From JAOPZW01 sp963806015 (GTDB taxonomy: Bacteria; Actinomycetota; Thermoleophilia; Solirubrobacterales; Solirubrobacteraceae): DNA of 64,000 nt. The stretch spans positions 777,682 to 841,681 of the forward strand of contig CAWDWM010000006.1 in NCBI GenBank assembly GCA_963806015.1. The letters are read 5' to 3'. The position numbers and the translations under genes are program-made. Shown here one piece after another: positions 31,926 to 40,530 of this stretch; within the stretch, counting starts at the first letter, position 1; each line of letters opens with the position of its first letter. A model generated the notes under the pieces. The model was not told the origin of the DNA, did no database searches, and saw only the letters and a list, made by a program, of their open reading frames with translations.

Positions 31926-33448
31926 CCGCTCCCGATGGTCCCGCTCCCGGCGAGATGCAGCTCTACGACGCCGTCCTGCCGCCCTTGACGAACGACACGT
32001 ACAAGCTGTCGGTGTCCACGTCGGTCACCGGCGGGAACTTCCCGCTGGCGCCGCGCGACTCGTACTTCGCGATCGAGGGGCCGCGGTTCGCGCTCGCCGC
32101 CAGCGAGGTCTCGTCGGTCCATCCGCCGCGCAACGCCGTGGGGTTCTTCGAAGAGGTCCTGCCGCATGTCGTGCTCGGCCGCCGGACGCTGCCCTGGGAG
32201 CGCGACCTCGACCCCGCCGGCCTGATCCCGGCGCCGCCGCCTGACCCCGACGAGCCCGAGCCGCGTCCTCTGCAGGGCAGGCCGCCGTGGCTCGCGCTGC
32301 TCGTGTTCGCCGACGATCCCGAGGCGCCCGAGGCCAAGGTGCTGACCCAGGTCCCGCTCAGCAGCGTCATCACGGACGGCGCGGTGCGCGCTCGGCTGAA
32401 CCCTGCCGGCGACCCGCCCGTCGACGCGGTCGAGGCGCCCGGCCCGCTGCTGCGCCGGCTGCTCCCGACCAAGGACGAGGCCACGCTGCTGTGCCACGCG
32501 CGGCGCGTGAACGTCGACGATCGCGAGCTCGCCGCCGGTGACAGCGACGGCTGGTTCGCCGTCGTGATGGCCAACCGCCTGCCCGCCCCGGGGCACCGGC
32601 ACCGCGCCTGCCTGGTGTCGCTGGAGCAGCGCACCGACCTCGTGCCGTCCATCCCCTGGCGCACCGGCGACGCCGTCCCCGCGGCGCCCGCGACGGCGCG
32701 GCTGGTGCTGCTGCACAGCTGGACGTTCACGGCGGCGCCCGCGCGGCCGGGCGGCGGCTCGTTCCGCGAGCTCGCCGTCGGGCTGGACTCGGGGCTGATC
32801 GGCACGGGGACGCCGGGCATCGTCGACACCGGCCACGTGCCGGTCACGCTGCACGACCGGACTGGCAGCGAGCTCGACGCCTGGTACCGCGGGCCACTGT
32901 GCCCGCGCCCCGTCGCACGCGACGCGCTCGGCCCCTACCACAGCGCCGACCAGGCGCGCCGCGTCAGCCCGGAGACGGGTCTGGAGGACATCTCCTACTC
33001 GGGAGCGTTCGAGCTCGGCCGCCTGCTCGCCGCGGCCGACCCGCGCCTCGGACAGGAGCTCATGCGATGGCGGCGCGAGGCATACCGGCAGGCGGCGCGA
33101 TCGAGCGTCGCGACGACGGTCTGGGGCAGCGTCCCGCAGATGGTGTCCGATGCCTCCGACGGCTTGCGACAGGGGATGGTCGCGCCGGTGGCGGTCACGG
33201 TGCTCGAGCGTGCCGGCGCGGGCGCGGGCACGTCGGCCGACGTCCAGGGGCTCGAAACCGCGAGCAGGGCACCGGGGATGGACCCGCAACGGCTCGCCAG
33301 CGCCTGGGGGATGACGACCGCGCAGGCGACCAGCCTGCTGCGCGGGACGAGCGAGCCGCCGACCCCCGAACCCACCCAGCCCGATGTCTTCGCCGCGCGC
33401 GAGCGCATGGCGGCGACCGAAGCCCGTCACAAGGGAGCCCCCGAGTGA
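31922..33448 (+). CDS. unnamed conserved family protein (508 aa) of the giant-protein operon
   Basis: Starts with ATG overlapping the giant gene's stop. N-terminal about 100 residues form a beta-sandwich-like region: YKLSVSTSVTGGNF, YFAIEGPRFALAASEVSSVH, then a striking motif FFEEVLPHVVLGRRTLPWER. Proteins with this IxGPRFxL...LPHxVLxRRTLPWER layout recur in other bacteria as I recall, without a known role. Next are WLALLVFADDPE, ATLLCHARRVNVDDREL, GWFAVVMANRLPAPG and a helical C-terminal half (ELMRWRREAYRQAARS). No signal peptide. It looks structural rather than enzymatic. Confidence 0.7.
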   Translation: MTAPDGPAPGEMQLYDAVLPPLTNDTYKLSVSTSVTGGNFPLAPRDSYFAIEGPRFALAASEVSSVHPPRNAVGFFEEVLPHVVLGRRTLPWERDLDPAGLIPAPPPDPDEPEPRPLQGRPPWLALLVFADDPEAPEAKVLTQVPLSSVITDGAVRARLNPAGDPPVDAVEAPGPLLRRLLPTKDEATLLCHARRVNVDDRELAAGDSDGWFAVVMANRLPAPGHRHRACLVSLEQRTDLVPSIPWRTGDAVPAAPATARLVLLHSWTFTAAPARPGGGSFRELAVGLDSGLIGTGTPGIVDTGHVPVTLHDRTGSELDAWYRGPLCPRPVARDALGPYHSADQARRVSPETGLEDISYSGAFELGRLLAAADPRLGQELMRWRREAYRQAARSSVATTVWGSVPQMVSDASDGLRQGMVAPVAVTVLERAGAGAGTSADVQGLETASRAPGMDPQRLASAWGMTTAQATSLLRGTSEPPTPEPTQPDVFAARERMAATEARHKGAPE

Positions 33449-34470
33449 GGGAACCATGGATCTCCGGCGAGGGGGCGCTGCGCGAGCGGATGTCCGACCC
33501 CGAGCAGACGGCGCCCGACGCGCCCGTCCCTGACCTGCCGCCATACGCGGTCGCGTTCCTCGCCCATCTGCGGCTGCTGATCGGCGTGCCGTTCGACTAT
33601 CTGGTGCCCGACCCGCGCATGCTCCCGGACGAGTCGATCCGCTTCTTCCACCTCGACCGCTCCTGGACGGACCGGCTCGTCGACGGGGTGTTCGCCGTCG
33701 GCAAGATCGGCACGCGCGAGCAGGCACACCATCAGGCCGCGGCGACGGACATCGAGGCCCGGCTCGACGAGGCCGAGCCCGGCGTGCGCCCGCTGCAGCG
33801 CGGGCTGGGAACCCTCCAGGAGCCCGCGGCGACGGCCGAGGCGGACGCCGGCCAGCCGATCACCGGGCTCCTGCTGCGCTCGGCGCTCGTCAGCGGTTGG
33901 CCGCACATGGAGGTGTGCGCCTACGCAGAAGGAGTCAAGCTCACGCTGCTGCGCCTCGAGCGCCTCGCGCCGTCGGTGCTGATCGCCCTGTTCGCCGGCG
34001 TGGCCACCCGCATCTCGCTCGAGGAGCCCCACCACGGGATCCAGTTCGGCGCCTCGGGCACGACCGAACAGCTCAGCGTGCTGCGACGACGCCCGGACGG
34101 CAAGCAGAGCGGCCCGTCCGAGACGCTCGGAGGCTCCGTCGAGACCCAGACCCCGGAGTTCCCGCTCGGGCTCCGCGACGAGAGCCTGCGGGTGGTCGAG
34201 ATCGCGGCGCTGAGGAAGCTGCTCTCCTACGAGGCCGACCTGCGCGATCCGCCGCGCAACGTCGACGACCCCGAGCAGATCAAGGGCATGCCGCTGCAGA
34301 ACGGCAGCAGCGCGTTCGCGATCGAGCTTCTGCAGCTGCCCTGGCGCCAGGTCTACGACGACGACGCCGAGGATGCGTCCGGACCGCACCGGGTGGCGAT
34401 CCAGGTGGGAGCGCTGGCCGATGCGCTCGACGTCGGCGCCCTCACCGCCGCGCTGCGAGGCGAGCGATGA
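33445..34470 (+). CDS. hypothetical protein (341 aa) of the giant-protein operon
   Basis: The GTG overlaps the upstream stop (GTGA). After an acidic N-terminus the protein shows AVAFLAHLRLLIGVPFDYLV, FFHLDRSWTDRLVDGVFAVG, ITGLLLRSALVSGWPHMEVC, LAPSVLIALFAGVATRISLE and a C-terminal SSAFAIELLQLPWRQVY. The hydrophobic stretches look amphipathic or buried, not like real transmembrane helices. I recognise no family. The downstream 1206-residue gene starts at an ATG overlapping its stop. Confidence 0.65.
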   Translation: MREPWISGEGALRERMSDPEQTAPDAPVPDLPPYAVAFLAHLRLLIGVPFDYLVPDPRMLPDESIRFFHLDRSWTDRLVDGVFAVGKIGTREQAHHQAAATDIEARLDEAEPGVRPLQRGLGTLQEPAATAEADAGQPITGLLLRSALVSGWPHMEVCAYAEGVKLTLLRLERLAPSVLIALFAGVATRISLEEPHHGIQFGASGTTEQLSVLRRRPDGKQSGPSETLGGSVETQTPEFPLGLRDESLRVVEIAALRKLLSYEADLRDPPRNVDDPEQIKGMPLQNGSSAFAIELLQLPWRQVYDDDAEDASGPHRVAIQVGALADALDVGALTAALRGER

Positions 34471-37400
34471 GCGCCGTCGACCCCACCCTCGGGCGGATCC
34501 CTCGGGTCATGGTGCCGGTGCAGCTCGACGCGCTCGTCCTGCGCGAGCCGGCCGGTGGGTTCGCGGACTGCCGCATGCGCGAGCCGGATCCCGCCGGGCC
34601 GCTGCGGCAGGAGCTGCTTCCGCCGCCGTTCGCCGACCTGGAGGGCACGCGGCCGGCCGGGGTCTACCTGCATTGGGCGCTCCCGGACGCGCTCACCCAC
34701 GAGCGGCCCGGCCCCGACGGCGCGCCCGGCACGATGCCGGCCATGCCCGACCGTTGGCTCGTGACACGGCTCTCGCTCGGCACGACGCCCGACCGCCGTG
34801 CGGTCACAGGTTGGGTGATCGAGGCGAGCGGGACGACGCCCACCGCGACCCCGCTCGCGCAGTGGACGGAGTCCGGGGTGCTCCCGACGGCGGGCCGCGA
34901 GCCGACGGCGCTCGGCCACGGCGACCTCGGCTGGGCGGCGTACTACGACAACGTCGTGGGCCGGCTCGGCTTCCACGATCCTCTCGACGACGGCGCGGTC
35001 GGGCCGCTGGCCTACCTCGTGTGCGGCTGGTACGCCGATCCGCGGCTCGATCCCCTCAGCGATCCGGCGATCGCGTCGCTCTCGGACTTCTATGCGCGCC
35101 TCGGAGAGCTCGCCTGGTCGCTGCCCCCGGGCGAGCTCGAGGTCGACGTCCTCGCCTCGCCCGCTCCGCTGACCGCGTCGAGCGTGGCCGCCGCCGCCAC
35201 CGCCGGCGGCCGCGCGCCGCTGATCACCGACGGCTCCTGGTGGCCGACGGGCACGCTGTGCCACGGCGCCGTCGTCGCGATCGGCTGGCCCGACATCGGC
35301 TGGCCGGCCGTCGAGGACGGCCTCCTCGGAGCCTCGACCGGTGGCCCCCCGGGCCCGGACGAGACGAGGGTCGCGTTCGGGAGCACGCCGACCGACGCGC
35401 TCGGCGCCCTGATGGTCGGGTTCCTCGCCGCCGCACAGGGCATCACGGAGGACGCGGTGCTGCGCGAGGACCGCATGCTCGAGGCCTTCCAGCTGGGGTT
35501 GCTGGCCGAGATCGACCATCCGGACGGCCGGGCACGGCTCGACGCCGGGCTGCACGCGAGCGGCTTCCATGCGACGCCGGGCGGCCAGCGCGCCGACAGC
35601 GTCGCCGCGCCGGTGGCCCCGGCCGCGCCGGTGGCACCCGCCGGCGCCGCGGGCCGCGCGCCCGCGCGCCTGCACGCCGCGGGCTCGGGCGGCACGCTGG
35701 GCGCCGACCTCGCGCGCGTCGGATCCGGCGGCCTCGAGTCGCTGCTCGACGCGCCCGCCGCGAGCGGCGACGCTCCGAGCGACTCCGACACGGTCCAGCG
35801 GTCGCTCCCCCGCTGGTTCCGCGCGCGCGAGCCCGCCGTCGTCGTGCAGGGCTGCAAGCGCTCGCTCAAGCACGGCGGCGACGGCCGCTTCAGCCACGAC
35901 GGCACGCTCGTCTGCCGGCTCGGCGGCTTCTTCGTCACGGCGCTCAGCGCGGCGGTGGGTGCGGCGGGCGAGCGCGCGACGGTCACCGCGGCCGATCTGC
36001 TCGAACGCCCATTCGACGGGCGCGGCACGCCGCCCGAGTGCGGTGAGCTGCTCTGGGAGACCGTCCTGCTCGACCCCGGCTCAGGACGCTCGGCGGCGCT
36101 GCACGTGCTGCCGGAGCCGGCCGAGGAGATCGTCCAGGCGTTCATGGTCGAGCAGACCGTGTGGTGGGCGCTGCGCGACCCGCTCGTCGATCCGACGGCG
36201 CTCCTGGCGCACTCGGGACTGGCGGGAACGCTGCCCTCCCCGCTCGCGATCACTCCGCCCGCCGCCGCGTGGGCTCCGCGTCATCTCGACTGGACCGTCG
36301 AGGTCTTCCCGTCGCCCCGTGGCGCCGCCGACTGGACGCTCGGCGAGATCGACATGGGACCAGACGAGTCCGCGATCCCCGACGCGACGCCGGGCACCGG
36401 CATCACGATCTCGGGCCGCTCGCTGCTGACCGGCGGCATCGCGGAGGCCGCGGCGTCGGCCGGACGTGCCGCGATCGACGTCGGAGCGCTCGCCGGCAGC
36501 GCGGGCGTCGTCCCAGGGGACAGCAACATCTTCGTGCCCGCCTTCGCGCGCGCGACGCTCGGCCGGCTGACCGCGGCGGCGGACGGCGGCGGCGCCAGCC
36601 CGGCGACGCAGACGATCGCGGAAGCGCTCGTCGCCGCCCTGCGCAACATGGACGTGCTCGCGGGGACGCTCGAGGGCGTGCACGCGACGCTGCGCGGCGA
36701 GCCGCCCGGCCAGGTGGTGGGAACCGACGATCCACCGGCGCCCGAGCCGGATCCGGGCGCCACCGGTGTCCTCGCGGGAACCCTGCGACCGGCCCGCATG
36801 CGGCTCGTCGACGCCTTCGGCCAGGTCGTCGACCTGCTCGGATCCGGCGCGGGCCACCCGGCCGACGCGGCGAGCGCCGCCAAAGCGCGCACGCTGACCG
36901 TGCCCGACCGGCCGGACCTGGTCGCCGCGCCGCCGCGCTTCACCGCCCCTGGCCGGGTGCTGCTGCGCTTCGTCGATGCCGATCCGAGCGCGCCGGCGGC
37001 GCCGCTCGAGGAGACCGGCGAGGCCGTGCGACCGGTGTGCGGCTACCTGCTCCCGGACCACTTGGATGGGACGCTCGAGTTCTTCGATGCCGATGGTGTC
37101 GCCGTTGGCCAGGTGGAGCCGTCGCCCGACGGCGACGGCCGGGCCGTATGGGCCGACGCGCCGGGAGCTCCGTCGCTCGCGGGCCGGCCGCCGAGCGGCG
37201 TGCTCGCGGACGCGCACCTCGGTGCGCTGGCCGACGCGCTCGTCCGCTGGGGCGTCGCGGACGCCGGCGGTGAGGACGAGGGCGCACTCTCCGCGCTGCT
37301 GCGGCTCGTGGACTCCACCCTGTGGACGGTCGACCCGTTCGCCCACGCCGGCGAGGAGCACATGTCGCTGCTCGTCGGCCACCCGATCGTCGTCCTGCGG

Positions 37401-38087
37401 GCCGCGCTGCGGCTGGACCTCGATGACCCGCTCCAGCCGCAGGACAGCCTCACGACGCCGGTCGCCGTGCGCCTCGGCGCCCTCGCGGCGTGGCAGGACG
37501 GGCTGCTGGGATTCATCGTCGACGGCGACCCGGGCACGGTGCACGCGGCGTCGCCCGCGGCGCTGGAACTGGCGCGCGAGGTCGGGCCCAGCCGTGGCTA
37601 CCTCGGGCCGGTCGGCGCAGTGGCGCAGTTCCACAGCGGCTTCGCCGACGATCTGCAGCCCGGCACGACGCCGCGCTCGCCGATCACGCATCCGTTCGTG
37701 TCCCCCGACCCGATCGTCTCCGTGTGGCCGGGGCACGCCGTCGGCCTCACGCTGCTCGTCGTGCCGCAGGGCTTCGTCAACGCGACGAGCGGAGTCCTTC
37801 CCCGCAAGGAGGTCGGCATGCGACGACAGTGGATCGCCGACGCCCTGGCGCGCATCGCGCCGAGCTTCCGGTTCGGGCCGGTGCTGGTCGATCCGCTGAG
37901 GATCCGCATGCCGGTGGCGACCGAGCTGGGTGGCAGCTGGACCTGGAACCACCGCCGCGACGTGACGGAGTGGATCGACGAGCCCGTGACGAACGTCGGC
38001 GACGACGCGCTGATCGGCGGCGGCGCGGCCGTGGCGCAGGAGGGCTGGCTCACGCTGCGACCGCACGCCCAGGAGGACAGCTCGTGA
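34467..38087 (+). CDS. large unnamed family protein (1206 aa) of the giant-protein operon
   Basis: Begins IPRVMVPVQLDALVLREPAG and continues with GVYLHWALPDALTHERPGP, MPDRWLVTRLSLG, a pattern (PVQLxALxL...HWALPDALT...NRW/DRWLVxR) I recall from uncharacterised bacterial proteins. Further: FHDPLDDGAVGPLAYLVCGW, DGSWWPTGTLCHGAVVAIGW, a Pro/Ala-rich linker (about residues 374-402), FFVTALSAAVGAAGE and a long C-terminal half with VLLRFVDADPSAPAAPL and GYLGPVGAVAQFHSGFADDL. It has no export signal. Two 4-base overlaps tie it to its neighbours. Function unknown; a scaffold or structural role is the likeliest guess. Confidence 0.7.
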   Translation: MSAVDPTLGRIPRVMVPVQLDALVLREPAGGFADCRMREPDPAGPLRQELLPPPFADLEGTRPAGVYLHWALPDALTHERPGPDGAPGTMPAMPDRWLVTRLSLGTTPDRRAVTGWVIEASGTTPTATPLAQWTESGVLPTAGREPTALGHGDLGWAAYYDNVVGRLGFHDPLDDGAVGPLAYLVCGWYADPRLDPLSDPAIASLSDFYARLGELAWSLPPGELEVDVLASPAPLTASSVAAAATAGGRAPLITDGSWWPTGTLCHGAVVAIGWPDIGWPAVEDGLLGASTGGPPGPDETRVAFGSTPTDALGALMVGFLAAAQGITEDAVLREDRMLEAFQLGLLAEIDHPDGRARLDAGLHASGFHATPGGQRADSVAAPVAPAAPVAPAGAAGRAPARLHAAGSGGTLGADLARVGSGGLESLLDAPAASGDAPSDSDTVQRSLPRWFRAREPAVVVQGCKRSLKHGGDGRFSHDGTLVCRLGGFFVTALSAAVGAAGERATVTAADLLERPFDGRGTPPECGELLWETVLLDPGSGRSAALHVLPEPAEEIVQAFMVEQTVWWALRDPLVDPTALLAHSGLAGTLPSPLAITPPAAAWAPRHLDWTVEVFPSPRGAADWTLGEIDMGPDESAIPDATPGTGITISGRSLLTGGIAEAAASAGRAAIDVGALAGSAGVVPGDSNIFVPAFARATLGRLTAAADGGGASPATQTIAEALVAALRNMDVLAGTLEGVHATLRGEPPGQVVGTDDPPAPEPDPGATGVLAGTLRPARMRLVDAFGQVVDLLGSGAGHPADAASAAKARTLTVPDRPDLVAAPPRFTAPGRVLLRFVDADPSAPAAPLEETGEAVRPVCGYLLPDHLDGTLEFFDADGVAVGQVEPSPDGDGRAVWADAPGAPSLAGRPPSGVLADAHLGALADALVRWGVADAGGEDEGALSALLRLVDSTLWTVDPFAHAGEEHMSLLVGHPIVVLRAALRLDLDDPLQPQDSLTTPVAVRLGALAAWQDGLLGFIVDGDPGTVHAASPAALELAREVGPSRGYLGPVGAVAQFHSGFADDLQPGTTPRSPITHPFVSPDPIVSVWPGHAVGLTLLVVPQGFVNATSGVLPRKEVGMRRQWIADALARIAPSFRFGPVLVDPLRIRMPVATELGGSWTWNHRRDVTEWIDEPVTNVGDDALIGGGAAVAQEGWLTLRPHAQEDSS

Positions 38088-39955
38088 CGGGCGTGCTCGA
38101 CCGCGTGCTCGCGCTCGTCGCCGGGGCGGTGGCGCCCGCGATCACGGCGGAGGCCCGCAACGTGCTGCGCTTCCCGGCCGCCGCGCCGGCGACGATCCGG
38201 CAGGGCGCGCTGGCCCACGCGGAGGGCGGGCTGACGACGGACGCGTCGCTGCGTCCCCGCGTGTCCGTGCTGCTCGGGCCCGGCGCGACGTTCCAAGGGA
38301 CCGCGGACGCACTGCTCGGGCTCTACACGGCGGCGGCGAGTGCCGGCGGGTCGGCCGCTCCGACGCGGGACGAGCTCGCGCGGGCGATTGTGGTCTACAA
38401 CCAGCTTCACCTCCCCGCCGGGACGTGGGTCGAGCACCGCGTCGGACTGCGCCTGCCGCTGCCGGTCGAGATCGACGTCGACAGCGGTGCCTGGATCGTC
38501 AACGCCGACAGCATCCGCACCTGGGCAGGCTCGTTCGACGGCGCCTGGCTCGGGCGCCTCACGCGCGCGCCGGACGCACTCGAGGTCCCCGACCCTCTCA
38601 TCGAGCTGCCGCAGGCGGCGGCGACCCTGCTGGCCGCCCATCCCGACGCGCCGTCGCTCGGGGCCGAGCTCGCCGCCCGCGTGCTCCGCAATCCGTTCGC
38701 CGACGTGTTCCTGGTCTTCGCGGCGCTGCGCCGGCTCGGCACGGGCGCGCCGGAGACGGCGCTCTCGCTGCTGGAGAACATGGTCGGCCACCAGGCGGCG
38801 CTGCTGGCCGCCACGAGCGCCGGCAGTGCGATGCTGCGCCGCCTCGACGTCGTGCTCGCGGGTGCGCCGGCCACCGTCGACCCGGCGCGGGTGGCTCACG
38901 CGCGCGCGCTGCTCGACGCGGCGCTCTTCGCCGGCGCACCCGGACAACGGGCCAGGGTGCCGTTCAGCGAGCTGCCCGAGACGCCGGCGCAGCTCGCGGG
39001 CCGCGGGCCGCTGGGCACGGCGGCCGCCGACCGCGATCCGCCCGGCGGCTATCACCGTCTCGTGCTCGGCCGCGACGTCGGCGTCGGGCAGATCGCGACG
39101 GAGACGATCCTCGGCGTCGACTACCGCGGGCCCGCCTACGCGGGGCGGCTGCCGCCGGCCCCCTTCGTGGCCGCCGACGTCGCGCTGCTGCCGACCGACG
39201 CGCAGAGCACCGCCCGGCTGGAGATCGTCGTCGGCATCGCCGCCAACGAGGGCAACCTCGACGCGATCCGCCAACGCGACCTCGGAGTGATCTCGAGCGG
39301 CATCCACCAGTGGTCGGCCCACGAGCCGGAGGAGCTGCCGTCGCTGCTCTTCCGCTTCAAGACCCTGGCCGCCGACGAGTGGGACCTCTTCTTCGCCGCG
39401 TACGGGCTCGACGTCGAGCCCGATCCGGATCCCGCCCACGCCGGGCAGCACGTGCTCCAGAGCGTCGCCGCGGACGGGACCCGCACGCCGATGGCACACG
39501 CCGCGATCCAGGCCTTCTTCGGCGGCACCGTCGGCGCCGACGCCACGGTGTCGTTCGGCAGCGACTGGGCCGCGCGCTTCCGACTGGCGGCGCTCGCCTC
39601 GGAGGCCTATCGGCGCTGCCAGATCCTCGAGGCCATCGGCCGCTTCGACCGCGTCGAGCGACAGGTCGGCAGCATCGAGGTCGCGGGAGCTTCCATCCCG
39701 GTCGCGCAGCTCATCTCCTCCAACCAGGGCGTCGCACTGGTGCTCGACGCGCACATCAACAAGCCCGGCCGGGTCGGGCCGAACCTCCGGACCGCCGCGC
39801 AGACCCCGGACCTGCCGGCCGCCGCCGACCCGCGAGACCGCAAGATCACCGCCGTGTACCACGACGTCCGCGATGTCTACGACCGCGTGCATCGCAACCA
39901 GGGCGTCGACGCACAGGGCTTCAATGTCGCGCACGGCTCGTTCACGGGGTGGTGA
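38084..39955 (+). CDS. 623-residue protein with a lysozyme-like segment, last gene of the giant-protein operon
   Basis: Starts with a GTG overlapping the previous stop. The N-terminal third has YNQLHLPAGTWVEHRVGLRL and PVEIDVDSGAWIVNADSIRT. Residues about 380-470 read VGIAANEGNLDAIRQRDLGV then ISSGIHQWSAHEPEELPSLL, FRFKTLAADEWDLFFAAYGL. This E-G-N...D...D.G..S.G..QW layout resembles muramidase or transglycosylase-type proteins with a catalytic Glu, followed by a helical lobe (RLAALASEAYRRCQILEAIG). If correct, it would cut peptidoglycan, its own or a target's. No signal peptide. The operon ends here, 8 bases before the second copy of the palindrome. Confidence 0.65.
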   Translation: MTGVLDRVLALVAGAVAPAITAEARNVLRFPAAAPATIRQGALAHAEGGLTTDASLRPRVSVLLGPGATFQGTADALLGLYTAAASAGGSAAPTRDELARAIVVYNQLHLPAGTWVEHRVGLRLPLPVEIDVDSGAWIVNADSIRTWAGSFDGAWLGRLTRAPDALEVPDPLIELPQAAATLLAAHPDAPSLGAELAARVLRNPFADVFLVFAALRRLGTGAPETALSLLENMVGHQAALLAATSAGSAMLRRLDVVLAGAPATVDPARVAHARALLDAALFAGAPGQRARVPFSELPETPAQLAGRGPLGTAAADRDPPGGYHRLVLGRDVGVGQIATETILGVDYRGPAYAGRLPPAPFVAADVALLPTDAQSTARLEIVVGIAANEGNLDAIRQRDLGVISSGIHQWSAHEPEELPSLLFRFKTLAADEWDLFFAAYGLDVEPDPDPAHAGQHVLQSVAADGTRTPMAHAAIQAFFGGTVGADATVSFGSDWAARFRLAALASEAYRRCQILEAIGRFDRVERQVGSIEVAGASIPVAQLISSNQGVALVLDAHINKPGRVGPNLRTAAQTPDLPAAADPRDRKITAVYHDVRDVYDRVHRNQGVDAQGFNVAHGSFTGW

Positions 39956-39962
39956 ATCGGCG

Positions 39963-39980
39963 TGTCCCGCCGGCGGGACA
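39963..39980 (+). repeat. 18-bp perfect palindrome, copy 2 of the GTCCCGCCGGCGGGAC element
   Basis: TGTCCCGCCGGCGGGACA lies 8 bases after the stop of the giant-protein operon and about 70 bases before the next gene. It is identical to copy 1 over its central 18 bases. In this place it could be a transcription stop, an operator for the downstream M64/LmbU genes, or both. Confidence 0.75.
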
Positions 39981-40050
39981 GCGCGCGTCACGTTGACTGC
40001 GCTCGCCGCCAACCCCTACGGTCGGATCACGCCAAGCGGAGCACCGTCAC

Positions 40051-40530
40051 ATGTCCTCTGACACGCCGCAGGAGCCCAGCCCGCCAGATGAGCCACGCTC
40101 GATCCGGCTGACACTGGCCTACGACGAGGCGGGCGTCCGCGTGATCGACCGGACCCCGGTGACCAAGCCGGTCCCGCCAAGCGTCGAGGAGGTCCCGGCC
40201 TTCACCGCGGGCCGCGCCGGCGAGCCGCAGCTCCCCAGCCATGCCGTCGTCACCGAGCTGCGCGACGCCACCGACGAGACGACGTACCGCCAGGTCGTCG
40301 AGCACGCGATCCCGCTCGACGTCGAGGTGTTCGATCCTGCGGTCGAGCGGGGCGTCCGGCGGCACCCGCAGCCCCTTCCGTCAGGGGTGTTCACGGTGAT
40401 CGTCCCCGACGACGAGCGCGCCGAGTCGGTCGTCCTGCTGGCGGGTCCCGGCAGCCGGGGCGCCGAGCACGGTCGGCAGGCGGGGCCGCCCGGCGGCCCC
40501 GTAGAGCTCACGCGATTCGCACTGCGCTGA
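40051..40530 (+). CDS. hypothetical protein upstream of the M64 peptidase
   Basis: 159 residues; a GGAG lies about 10 bases before the ATG. After a Pro-rich N-terminus: RSIRLTLAYDEAGVRVIDRT, HAVVTELRDATDETTYRQVV, IPLDVEVFDPAVERGVRRH and GVFTVIVPDDERAESVVLLA. This is a beta-rich single domain without a signal sequence. The stop overlaps the M64 ATG (TGATG), so both proteins are made together. It may be a carrier, inhibitor or recognition partner of the peptidase. No family recognised. Confidence 0.65.
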   Translation: MSSDTPQEPSPPDEPRSIRLTLAYDEAGVRVIDRTPVTKPVPPSVEEVPAFTAGRAGEPQLPSHAVVTELRDATDETTYRQVVEHAIPLDVEVFDPAVERGVRRHPQPLPSGVFTVIVPDDERAESVVLLAGPGSRGAEHGRQAGPPGGPVELTRFALR

